Source of the DNA: Saccharina japonica
Lineage: Eukaryota > Sar > Phaeophyceae > Laminariales > Laminariaceae
NCBI GenBank assembly: GCA_008828725.1
Contig: MEHQ01003945.1
Span: 208,146-272,145 of the forward strand
DNA: 64,000 bases
Direction: 5' to 3'
Shown here: positions 41,167 to 53,199 of the stretch, in pieces
Layout: each line of letters opens with the position of its first letter
Position numbering within the stretch: the stretch's first letter is position 1
Made by a program: the position numbers and the translations under genes
Notes under the pieces: generated by a model
Database searches by the model: none
Told to the model about the DNA's origin: nothing
What the model saw: the letters and a program-made list of their open reading frames with translations, nothing else

Positions 41167-44100
41167 CTGCAGGCACGAAATTGGGAAACAGTGGGTGGGT
41201 GTTTAATAATCAAGTTAATAACAACGTCGGCGGTGCACGACCTATAACACAACAGCGTAAATACCCTTTATCGGCGAAGTGGAGAGCAAAAGAGCTTCCG
41301 CCGAACGGGAACACACTGATACGGGCTGTAAATCACGACGTATCGACGAAACAAACAACTGAGCACTACATCAATTAATAGCTTATCAAATAGTCAAACG
41401 GTCGCAACGCAAACATGCATGTAGATACCACGTGCGCCTTTTTCAAAATTGGTATATTAACGAATCACGAATACCATACTATAAGACCCGGTTTATTGAT
41501 TATCTTTCGAATTGCATTGTCATTATCGTTTTTCTGGGTTGGGGGAGAGAGAGAGTTCTCTTCTCGGCCAGACACACCTATCGCAGCCTCCTGCAATCCC
41601 CTATGCATCTCGCCCATACATCTACCGTCTCTCTCTCCCTAATACGATACCAGCCGGGTTCCTAACTATTACCGCCTACAGTCGTCTCGGATGACCAAGC
41701 CTCCGAATGGTACCGTACCATTCGACTCCTCCGATTTAACTCAAGCATTAAACAAAAACAATAATAAAAAACAAATACGGAACCCGGCTACTTCTACCTC
41801 TCTCCATCCCCCCCCTCTCCCCCTTCGAAAGAAAAACGGGGGCGGGCGGGTGGGAAATAAAGGCTCAAGCGTCAGTCTTCGTTGGCTAGCCAACCGACTT
41901 CCGGATGTCTTCCTGCTTTTCCCGCAAGACATCCCTCTGACTCGCTGGTGGCCGGCGTAGGTGTGCCAACGCGTGTGCTCGTTACATACTACTACTGTAC
42001 TGGCTATTTAGGGTCCCAGTGCCCCAAATACATTTACCATTCTATGATCCCCGATCCCCGATGCTGACATGCCAAATTCTCTTAGGTACAATAAACCACG
42101 GTTTGTTCTTTGACACTCCGGTAGCGGAGGCCGATACTGCGTGTATGAACAAACCTGTCCTATATGACGACATCATTGTTCGGTCTGGGCATATGGTAAG
42201 GACAGCTGCGGAAGGGTTCATCAGGATAGTCGTGCTCTCGAGAGCATTGACGCAGGCAATAATCACCGGAATCCAATTTCCAAACAAGAAATGATTGGAA
42301 ATTTTAGAGCGAGCGTATGTATTGACAGTAAAATTGTGTAGTTGGCCAGGGTAGGACGATGTTATTCTAAGAACGTAGACTTGCCTCGTGTACGTCCATG
42401 CATGGGGAATGTTGTGTACAAAATCGCGGGTAGGCCCAATCAACCCATAATCGGTAAATATCCGGTAGCGCATGGAGAACTATACCGATGGGGAAATACG
42501 CACTATTCAACGATAAAGCATTCGGAAGACACTCGCTGTAGATGATTTTGTGCAAGACAACGGGCCACGACGGATGAATGCACTGTCAAATCCCGCTACG
42601 GTTGTTGAGTGAGGCATGCGGAAGGCTTCCCTGACTGGAGCTTTTGTGTAACTACGAACTGGGAATGTTTTATATTCACGAGTCTTGGATTCGTAAGGTT
42701 TGGTGGTGAAGTATTTTGCAGCACAAGCAAATCCCAATCGGGCGTTGTTCATCTGGAGCCGAGCATGGCTTATAGTATCAACTACCCGGCTCGCCAGCAA
42801 TCGAGAGGGAAAGTTCTGCGGTCGACAGCATAACCGAAGGCAAGGACCAGGGAGAAGACAAATGCTAGACAGGGAAAGGAAAGGTGGTAGATGTATAATA
42901 TAAGGTGCAAAAGCATAAACCGCTGTTTGCTTAAGCTCCGCGAATTAATTTGACGACAGGACCGCAAACTAAACATAGCATGTAGTTTCACGAAAAATTG
43001 TTTGACCAGCAGTCCGTCCCTCGACGAAAACGTCCTACACTTCCCAGTGCAGCAAAGCAAACCAGCCGAGCCTCGGGACCACCGAACTGCCAAAGCAGCG
43101 GAAGAGCTTAGTCCCAAAGCTCTAGGGATTCGTCAACGCAAAAAAAGAAGATTAGTATTTTTTATGGCTGATGGTGAATACGAAACGTCAAACTGCCCAG
43201 CCGCGTCTGAAGAAGTACGGGTTATGCTTATCGAGATTGCAGAAACTGTCTCTTCGCGTTAAGCGGCAGATGCTTAGCAGATGCCGTCTGGTAGCATTGA
43301 ATTCTGGCAAGAACTACGGTATTGTCTCGTGAAAGTGTAAGCCAATGAGAGTGTCCGACAGGGGAGGAAATGGGGAGCAGGTTTGCGACGCCATCCCACA
43401 CTATACTCCAAGTTCGCCGACCTTATGGCAAAAAGCCTGCAGGTAAACGACCGGGGACAAGACGAAAATCACGGCAAATACCCGTGGTCGTTGGACACAT
43501 AATCGGTTGTCTCATGGATGGTCCGATGCTTCGTGATCGACAAAGTGAAAATAAAGTGCGATAAAACCTGTATGCATTAGCAGTGTGCTGTCGTTGGAGC
43601 ATGACGACTGCGGCGGTCACTGGTCGACGAGAAGTAGGATGGGTTCAACGTGCCGTTGAGAGTGTCATATTTGTGTCGGAAGAATATAGGTTAAAGCACC
43701 GAGTGATTCCGCTGAGAATAGATTACACGGCCGCTGATAATAGACTACACGGGAACTGGCAAATTTTTCGTTTGAAGCAAGGGCGCCCAAAAAGCGTCAA
43801 TACCACGATTTGTTTACCTAGACGACTAGTGCGCGCAACATGGATTTGCACAACTGAGAACCAGAGGTACGTGTAGTCCGGTACACGAGACGCGCGCAAA
43901 TGTGGAGGTATTTGATAACAAGTTTTATGATGTTCAATAGACCGGTGGAGGTTTTTAACCACAGCCAACGTGTGGCGTCTACTATATCATTGCAAGCTAA
44001 AGTTTAACACACAATGCCAGGGGGAAGTGTTTCCTTGTACCAATCGGATTCAGATGTATTGAGTATGTATACAGCTGTTGAGGATCATGTGACCGATATG

Positions 44101-45869
44101 TTGTTGTGCCTGACGAGTGCAGCCCCTACCTTGCTTAGTACGGATCACAGAAGAAACGTCCAACCATGCGGGGGGTGCTTCTTCGTCGCATGGGATGAAA
44201 CTCCAACACCCAGTCTGTTTATAGCTTGGACATAACAGTAGGCACATCGCAGGTTTGCTCTCACTTGTTGAGGACGTCCGGGGTTGAGCGTGAAGGCGAT
44301 GGTACACTGTAACAGGAAACATATATATATATATATACACACAACAGTAAACACCTTTCGTTGGTCGTGCGGCTGCCCTTGTTATTTGGGTATGGCCTAT
44401 TTTGCGATTGGGGCGGCGTTGCTGCCTCAGGCTGGTCTATACAGGCATGCTACGACATAGGTGCATCTCATTTGTTTCCGGGGCTCCTGACGTGAGGGGT
44501 TCAATACTAAAATTAAATTTAAACTGAATGTGTGATTTACGGAAAGTGCAAAACGCCATGAACGATGCCATGGTCGTTCGTTGTAGAACGGAAAATGTTG
44601 ATGAACAAGAACGTCATTCTGACCATATTGGGTTAAGGAGCCCTGTCATTCAGGAAAAAAACACGGATGTATACTACTAAAAGTGCACCACACTATTACT
44701 ACCATCACTACAATTGCTACTTTTACTACTATTGATAGTGTTTATTTACTTGGCTGTGTTTAAAAACGAATTCAATGCCTCCGAAAAAAGCATGCCTCAC
44801 GTACCAAGCAGTCCGCCTCAGGCATGTCGATAGCTTTAAGTTAAGCAAAAACCGTGGCTGGCCACCCAAACGAGGGGGCGCGAAAACACAGCATATGTAG
44901 TCATTGACGTGTCCGTACCCAGGGCACGTCGTCACCATGGGAGTGTTCGCGTGCAACGTGTGGAGTACGCGTCAATAAATCAAGTGGGGAATATACACGA
45001 CGTCAGAGGGGGTGTTTTACGTCCAGACGAGACGCGTAGACGTGGTATACAACAAGCTGCCCAACGCATTCACGATCAATATCGCAACATACATGCATGT
45101 GTTCCAATACGTGGGTCGCCCGAATGTCTGATAAGGTAAAGTCGTTGAGCTTCGTATAGCATTCACACAGGGTTTGGTGTGCCCGTATCACAGCCCAAAC
45201 ATAACCTTGCACTACGGAGAGGTATTTCCGTGCCCTGAATGATGTCATCGATAAGTACTACAGGATGAGGTCGCAGCCTCAGCCTAGCGTACTTCCTCAG
45301 ACCCTCGTCACGAGTGTCGGAATCAGGTACGGGGTACACTCGGCAAAACTACCGCGAGCTAGTGACTATGCCGAGGAAACCCCGAGAGTGAAGTTTGACG
45401 CGTTTTGAAATATGTTTGGTGTGCCTTCGACATCAACGATTCAAGGTTACGCTATGTCTTCGAATACCACAGCCCTGACAGACACTTTCACGATGGGTAC
45501 GATTATTGTACCCTGAATTAGGTAATTGGCAAGGAATAAAGTATGAGGTCCCAACCTTGGTCCAGTGTATCTCCTCGGACTCGCACCCCGCGTGTCGGGG
45601 TCAGGTTCACAGTACTACCGGAAACGCCTCCCGCAAGTTCATCAATGCACCGAGAAACCTCTGAGAGTGGGGCTTGACGCATTTTACTTTCACATAACTT
45701 CGATCTACCTTGAAAGCACAACTATCCCCTTACCGGGATGCGAACTGTTGTCGTACGAGTAGTGTGTACACGAGTGGATGTGTGTAAGTCTATGTTCGCG
45801 CCCGCAACGATAATTGTTCGGCGTTAAGAAAGGAAAGGCACCGAGACTTGTCGGTCTTCGGAAATCATG
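41167..45869. other. No supported gene; probable intron or 5' region of the beta-helix gene
   Basis: I found no exon with both splice signals and a coil pattern. A short (TA)n run sits near 44321-44336. A diverged direct repeat lies at 45240-45690. An open plus-strand frame at 43002-43262 gives a charged 86-residue product, but nothing supports it further. Confidence 0.45.
45240..45690. repeat. Diverged tandem duplication, spacing about 277 bp
   Basis: GATGAGGTCGCAGCCTC at 45264 aligns with GTATGAGGTCCCAACCT at 45541. The alignment continues through a CTCGCA/CCTCGTCAC, GTGTCGGRRTCAGG and GAGAGTGRRGYTTGACGC series. Identity is about 70 percent. Confidence 0.75.
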
Positions 45870-46110
45870 ACTATCAGATCTAGAACGTGGATGTCGCCTG
45901 CATTCAGACTAACATCGGAGTTGAGCTTTTGGCGTAAGGACTGCGTGTTTAGCCCCTGAAGATAACGGGGGCGAGACATTATATATATGTAGATGCAGAT
46001 ATCAATACAGAAAGTACGGTTGATATCACCATCACCGCATACTGGAGTATGCATTTCGTTGGCGACCTTACGCCCAGGCATCAGCATAGTTACATAGTTA
46101 CTTTTGTTTA
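45870..46110 (-). other. Open frame conserved between duplication copies (copy B)
   Basis: This is the partner of the minus-strand frame at 30545-30850, with VANEMH, GDINRTFC, LNTQSLRQKL and NAGDIHVLD in order. It has no recognised domain. The in-frame 45-base difference from copy A is suggestive, but one such case is weak support. Confidence 0.25.
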
Positions 46111-47029
46111 TGTGTTTTTTCAGAGGTAAGCCACGTAGGGGTGTTGCCATATTGAAAGAACCTCCCCACATGGAGAGGTTAATATATAATCGGCCGGATT
46201 ACTTCGAAGCTTGTTCGCCCCACCCGACCAATATTTATATGCGCTACGTAGTCCGCACACAAATATACTCGCAGAATAGTCACAAGATCCGGTATAGGGC
46301 ATTACTCGCTTTTGGAGCTCAGAAGGCAGAAACTCTCTGCAACCCTTAGCTACCGGGGGATGAGTCTTCGCCGGCTTCAGCCCTTGATGCCAAGTACGGA
46401 TTAGGGTCTGTTCATAGCGCCAACACGCACGAAACAAATTCACAGGGTTCCCCCCGTCTCATATCCACTCGATTGACGTGTATACCTTGACCCCTGGGTT
46501 GCCTACCGTAACCTACGAACCCACTGTCGACTTCCCGTATAATGAGAATATCCACAAGCCATCAAACCAGGCTACCGAACGCTGCACATTTGTTTGGAAA
46601 GGTAACAACTGTAGAGTCCACTGAAACGCATTCGAGACGCAGAGAAACGGAGAAAAAAACCGAAAGAGAAACCCGTGCAAGACGGAAATGGCAAGGAGGT
46701 CGGGTTTATTGATTGCTGCTGTGAGATATTGCAGCACCGATTGCAGATTCATTACAGGTGTTCATATCAGTAGTCCTAGTGAACGGGACGGGGCAGTATA
46801 ACAGGCAGTTGAGGCAAAGAATGTCTATGAACCACATGCTCGTTTATATAGTCCCCATCAGCGTATTTCGATTATCAAGCGGAACCGCCGCGTTGGGTGA
46901 TTAATATCTAAGGCCATAGTCATATATGTGCCGAGAAGCGTTTTCAGGCATTAACTTTGCCAAATATTTCACCAAGAGCAGGACTGCGGACTTATCGTGA
47001 ACAAAGGCGGTATCTACTCCATTGAACTG

Positions 47030-48045
47030 TTTCATGGCATACCATGCCCACGCACAACGATGTTCAATGGAATTGACACGGGACTGCCATCGCAATTCGT
47101 CATGGAAACACGCCACGACAATGCTATGGCGACGCCATCGTACTTGCCACGGCATACACCGTCGCACTGGTATGGTTAAAGCACATTTTCACGGATTAAG
47201 GTTTTAAAGGTTTTGAAATGCCATTGCCAGGGGCCACCGTCATGGCCATGCGCCATCGGGGCATTGACCCGGACCACCGTGATAATAACTTGGGCCACTA
47301 TAGTATTACCATGGCATATTAGTGGCATGCCACGTCAATCCCATGAACGGTTACATGCACGTCATGACATCCCCGCCAACCTTCACCGCACGCCGTGGCA
47401 TTGCCAAGAACCTCCATGACACGCCATGTCATTTCCGAAAATCCTCACGGTACGCCATGCCATTGCCGTCTATCTCGATGGGTTACCATGGGAATTCCGT
47501 TGGTCTTCATGTTGTTGCCATGGTGTGTCATAACCATTACATGGGAACTCATGGCATTGCCATGGGCTGTGGTGGCAATACCGTGACGTGTAATAGCATG
47601 GACAAGGAACGCATAGCCCACGCTGTCATGGCGAGGCATGATGGACTTCGATGGCGACACCGTGCATACACCTTAGTAACGTCATGGCCGAGCTTGCAAG
47701 CACCATGGTGCGACCATTGGATAACACGGGCCGTACCATGCCAACATGTAATGTTTACGGAACATAGCAGGAAAATGATATGGGCCAGTACCATGGCAAT
47801 CCCATGGTGGGTTTGGTGGCATGCTATAAAATTGCATGTCGTAATACCCCATAGTATTGCCATGAATACTCGTGGCTCCCCCATGCTATTGCCATGACTC
47901 ACCATAATAGTCCGTGGGAGCCCACGACGTACCACGACGTGCCACGGCAATGCCGTGGTATTGTTGCTACAATTTCCATGGCAAAACCGCGGCACGCAAT
48001 GACAGTGCCATGGAAACCCATGGCAACCCATGAGAAATAGCATGA
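47030..48045. repeat. Array of short self-complementary motifs (TTGCCATGGCAA type)
   Basis: CCATGGCA, TGCCATGG, GGCATTGCCATG and similar words recur for about 1 kb on both strands. This is a decayed array of a short unit whose centre is CCATGG flanked by complementary arms. Copy A has no such array at the matching place (about 31460-31600), so it was gained in copy B. Its design parallels the TTCCATGGAA array at 16300-17640, with different arm letters. The 191-codon frame at 47322-47897 is a product of the repeat. Confidence 0.82.
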
Positions 48046-51000
48046 CTCATGACTCGCCATTAAACAAATAAACAGAGGTACTACACCCCCCCAAAAAAGG
48101 CAAACTCTTACTTTAGCAAAGGTGTGAATGTGTCGACTTTCACGGTGCCATTCTCTTATCTAAACCATGGGATTATAGCCACCGATCATCTGCCATGCCT
48201 GCCCTGAAACACGCACAATAACCACTGGGAGTGCACAGAGGCTCCCGGGAGGGGGGGTAGCTGGAGTATGACACGGAAGAGATGCGTCGAATTGTACCAG
48301 TATGCCGGCGCTACGACTCGTGCTGCGCCCATTTAGGGTCAGACAGAAAAACATCGTCCCAACACGACTGCTCGTAAACTTGTGCTCCTCGTACCTCCTT
48401 GCCTGTTGCGTACGACATATTTATTAAAGTCCCTGTATCCCACCAATTACACAACACTGTGACGGCAGGACCAGTCGCGGCGGTGGTGACGGCATGGTGT
48501 AATTACCGCTGTCAAAATGCCGATCAACCAAAACAAGCAGAGCGGATCGCGCCGTTGGGGTGGTGTTCTCAGTTTAGAGCAGGGTGGTCCAAACATTGAA
48601 AGTTTCAAAAATGTTTGCTAGCTCCTGGGCTGCTTGTGCTGCAATATTTTGTTGTTGCTACCGCCACTGGCGCTTTCACTAGCTTCGGCGAATACTGCCT
48701 ACTCCTACCCTTTGACTTGGAATAATAGCGAAGGCACTTCGGTTATCTCTAGTGCCGCCGGCGCTGCTGGGTTGCATCTGCTACTCAAACTCCGTGTTCT
48801 GCTTTATTGATTGGTAAGTACTACTGTTTGGCAGTATCCCGCCGCTTCCCTGTATGATGCTGCACAAGTGTTCATCAAGGTGTATGATGTTCTTCTTCGC
48901 ACAGTTTTCGATATCCTTCTCGCAAGGTGATTCGTCTAGTTTGTAATTTCATATAAGCAGTTTTCATCAACTGGGGCAAATACTCGAATAAGTGCACACT
49001 CTAAAGCTTTACTCGAGAGTGAGCTTGAAAAACATCACTCGCTTCCAGCATTTCCCCATTGCGCTCCAGTGGTATAATACGGATGCCTGGGGGGGATAGA
49101 GCTATCAGAGTTGTCGATTGTCTCATCACCGATAAGTCGGCGTCGAGCTTTGTAGGGAGGCATAAGGGCACCGTAAACCGTCGAGTTTAGACCCTGAGTG
49201 TTGGAGCACCCCATTGTCCCCAACATCAAAATAAGCATAATACGTTTAACGCTTTGTAAACAAAAACGCTTTTGAAACAAATTCTAGGATATTCGACACA
49301 ACTACGTCGAAGTATGTACCTTTCGTAGCTACTAATTTAAACACACAGCGGACTTAGATGCGAGGCGACTAGGGAAGAAGGGGCTGAAGTCTTCTCGCGA
49401 TAAAACTGCAAGGCACGAACCCTAGTGGGGGAGGAGGGAGAAGAGCCTACTTTGTGACCCCGGATATGAGTTAAAACTAAGATGGAGAGAGAAAGGACGC
49501 GGAAAGAGAAAACAAAGGAAGATGAAGAAGCCAACAACGAACTGGTAATACAAAACTAATGCATATACATCTGCAGTGAGGGAAACGAGGATGGGTTATC
49601 CCCAACACTCCTTAAGGTTGTTGAAAACGAAACCAAACTTTAGCTTGATACAAATTAAAGAGACGACCCTCTCAGGGACACACGGATACATCGAGTAAAA
49701 CTGAAACGAAAGGAAAAGCAATGGCTTTATTACCTACGACGGGTTTAGCTGGAACTCAACAGGCTCGAGAAATCAACCACCGACCGTCGAAAGTGGAGAT
49801 AACCGCACGAGTAACAAGTGATTGGTGGATATCTGGCGAAGCTCATGCAGGACCACGAGATAGAACCGAAATGCCTATTAACTGCCGCCTTCGCGCATAC
49901 ATTTCCCGAGATAGTAACAGGACATTTTCATGAGTTTATGAGTTGAACGTGTGCATGCTTGTATCGATAATATTCGTATCACGTCCGATTTGGCGCTGAT
50001 CAAGGCTGGGCATTGCCAGTGCTCAAACAGACCGGTTTGTAGGTTCCCGCCGAGAACAGCAACTCTGATTGAAACTAGGCGTCTCTGTCATCATCCTTCC
50101 AATGTATCACCATTGAAATTCACGATGGTCATGGATGATTGCTTGATTCCGTAGGAATGACAGCGAAGCGACTGTTGGGGGCTCATTCATAATGACTCGA
50201 GACCAAAGCCATCGTAATCATCAAGCAACTCAACGGCTACTGTACATCGCCACAAATACAAACTATACAACATCCAACCACGATATATCTCTTTTGCATG
50301 CGTTTGATCCTGTCACTGTAGGTTTGCCCTACCGCAACCGGTGCACCAACTACCACGCGCGTTGGTTTAAATCCCTTAAATATATGGTTCAGTTGTTGGT
50401 TGCATACCGATACTATTTATCTTGTATGCACTTGTGGTACCGCGTTGCGCAACCATTTCGGTTGAGGTTGGGCTATTGTTGTGCGCACCTAAAACTTGAA
50501 CAGAGGTGTTTGCTCTTTATATGCACCCCTGCTATGAAGGAATTTTTGTGTGTTGAGTTGAAATCATATGAGTAGTATCTGCACAGTATGACGTACTCAG
50601 CTCGATATGATGGTACGTACAGTAGCATGTCTCTTCGACAATCAGGGCGCTTTGTTCGTGTGGGATATAGTGATGTAAGGGCGCTGGCGCGTCCAGGATA
50701 TTAACACGGAAAAGTGTGGCACATGCCAGGGGTATGGCTTCATTCCACACGGAAACAACATAACTCGAATTTTCAGTAGCCAATGTCGGGATAGTGAAAA
50801 TATTGCTTCACGGGCGCGAAATACAGTTTGTTTACTTATACCTAATACGTAAGAGACGACGCCTGCGCTGCAAGAACTAGTTGGAGGAGAGTGGCAGTGT
50901 GGCATACTTTGCTTTGGGTTCATTAAGGTGCGCCCAACAGCAATTTCAGGAAGTGTGTACCCTGCGATGGTGTGCTAATGGCATTACGAAAAACGAGCAG

Positions 51001-51456
51001 TGTACAAACTCTTCAAGCAAACTTCGTCGAGACGAAATATAGCTGAAATGAAATTCGAGACCGTTGACGTTGATGATGAACTCGTGTTTTAGAAATGCAC
51101 CGACTCGTTGTACTATTCTTGCGAGTCAATCTTGAACAAAGCTGATACATACTCCTAAACGAGATAAATTGTGATCCATCATGGCAAATATAGACTGTTG
51201 CAGTTCAGAGATTGACCGGGTCCCATCTAACATCAGGTCGAGCCGGTCCAAAATATCAGCCTGAATACCTATTGGTTTAATATTTTGTTCAAGGATACAA
51301 TGTGTGCAGCAACGCATGTATGTCCTACCATATGAGCATGGCTCTCATACGCAATGCAAAATTAGTTAACGACAATTTTCATTAACCCGATTATAACCTG
51401 GTTCAAAGACAACGCACCCTGAGATATCAAGCACTATATGGGCCAGCGATGTTTGG

Positions 51457-51464
51457 GTGGGTTG
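51457..51464 (+). repeat. Target-site duplication of the hAT-like element, left copy (GTGGGTTG)
   Basis: It equals 52489-52496. Copy A of the duplication has a single GTAGGTTG followed by the same TATAAAC, which is the empty site. Confidence 0.85.
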
Positions 51465-52488
51465 CAGGGTTCGAATTAGTGCTCCAGCAACATGTGCGCG
51501 TAGCGCACATCGGGCATATTTGGATGTGCGCGTAGCGCACACCGAGCCGGAGGCGAGGTGCGCTCCCCGCAGGGCCCCCCGGAGGGCCCCCGGAGGGCCC
51601 CCGGAGGGCCGCCGGAGGCGAAAATTTTGGACGTATGTGCGTAAATGTACTCAAAATGTGCGTCTCATTCGCTCGTCTTGCAAATAACACAGACAAGCAT
51701 AGACAGAACCTGCTCCACATAACTGCAATGGATGTCAGCGCGCAGGTCAACTCTGAGGAATCATCAACATGTTGAAATCAATTTATTCGCCCCCTTATCA
51801 CCGCAATTTTCAGCTAGCACCCTGCAAACTCGCCTTCGCCATCTCACATGCTATACAACAGGTGCTATACAACTGCTATACAACGCTATCATCCCACCCA
51901 AAACGAAATATATTTCTCGTTCGTTCCAGTGTTTATTACTTGCGCCTTGCAAGCGCATCGTAACAAAAAAACGTCCGCTTCACGAAGGATGTCGAGTCGC
52001 TTTGTCAGGTCAACGCCTTGTTTCCTGTACGTATAAATATACATATATCGTAGATACGTACATAGAGACCAGGTTGAAACCACAAACGCGTGTTCCTCTC
52101 TATTTGCGACCATTTCAAGCCTTGTTTCATCCACGGACATACAAAACCGTCATAAATTTGAACTCAGTCCCCTCAAAAAAGAAAGCCACAAACAAATTCG
52201 GCAGGAAATTGTCGAATAAATCACAAGAAAAAGGCCTAAAAACATTTTCGCCTGCGGCGAAAACAGACCCAAAACTTTTTCGCCTGCGGCGAAAATAGGC
52301 CCCAAAAGTCTTTTTCGCCTACGGCGAAATGGACCCGCACATTTTTTTGGCCTGCGGTCAAAAAGTGTGCGGGGGCCTAAAAGAGATGTGCGGAAAGCCG
52401 CACATCTACTGCTTTTTGTGGTGCGCAAAAGCTGATATTTCAGAAATTTGGTGCAATTGCGCACGTTTCACCAACTAATTCGAACCCT
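51465..52488 (+). mobile_element. Non-autonomous hAT-like DNA transposon (1.02 kb)
   Basis: The ends form a perfect 16-base inverted repeat, CAGGGTTCGAATTAGT at 51465-51480 and its complement at 52474-52489. They are flanked by an 8-bp direct repeat (7 bp if the final G is counted in the element). CAGGG ends and 8-bp duplications fit hAT elements. The inside is rich in hairpins: two ATGTGCGCGTAGCGCACA palindromes at the left, four GGAGGGCCCCC units at 51571-51618, and three TTTTCGCCTGCGGCGAAAA-type palindromes at 52245-52330. One frame (51732-52298, 188 codons) shows no transposase motif, so mobility would need an enzyme from elsewhere. Confidence 0.85.
52245..52330. repeat. Three TTTTCGCCTGCGGCGAAAA palindromes
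   Basis: Copies start at about 52245, 52277 and 52312, with one changed base in the third (CTACGG). A fourth, degenerate copy is near 52342. They lie inside the hAT-like element, close to its right end, as subterminal repeats often do. Confidence 0.85.
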
Positions 52489-52496
52489 GTGGGTTG
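52489..52496 (+). repeat. Target-site duplication of the hAT-like element, right copy (GTGGGTTG)
   Basis: Identical to 51457-51464. Confidence 0.85.
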
Positions 52497-53199
52497 TATA
52501 AACAGGGCATCTCACTGAGTAATAGCTGGAACCTAAGCCAAAGTCGTCCGTTAATATACTGGTCGTCTCCAGTTAGCCAACTATGGCTATAGCGACTGTA
52601 GGACAGAAACACTTGGCAAACACACAGATATTCAAACGACCAACGAACTCATATTCTTCGCCCACTGCTCGTCTACACATATTGACACATCCTTTGAACG
52701 TATACAGCCAATCAACGATTGGAAGCATGTTGTGGCCCACCACAGAGGTTCGAAGAACCAACGTCAGACACTCTACAGCAAAGCTGAACAACTACACAGA
52801 TGGAAGTCACAAACATGCTTATAGTTGACGTGGGCATTAGTTCGATCGTGAGAAATGTTCGCATTCAGCTTCTCTGACACATGCCAACAAACCAGATGTG
52901 GGATCTGTCTTCATAATGAGTTTGTCTCAGCAATAGCATGGAGTCCAAGCAGATAGTTCAACTGCCGGCGCTGCTCCGGACTCTTAAGTCGGCGGTACAC
53001 CATTGTTGCCTAGACCGCACACGGCTGCAATACGCCCTGCGAATATGAAGGGCGATCCCTGTGAACGTCGGTGTTGTCGAGCTCAAACGACCTTGAGAAA
53101 GTGACGATAACTACGATTTATCCTTCGCTAAACAATATGTAGCGTTTTAAAGCTGAGAGGATAAATCGAACCGTTGGGAGGAAGATGTAGGCCACATTT

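Noticed and set aside
41200..41335. Minus-strand frame reading FADKGYLR, resembling the DKGYFR motif of the cysteine-rich exon
   Set aside because: The rest of the frame has none of the expected cysteine pairs, and position and order would be wrong for the gene.
42060..42290. Possible extra coil exon (minus strand) with an acceptor-like CCTTCCGCAG
   Set aside because: No coil pattern (no GGA or FxxN) and no good donor in phase.
47322..47897. 191-codon plus-strand frame and 164-codon minus-strand frame
   Set aside because: Both lie wholly inside the CCATGG palindrome array and are by-products of its words.
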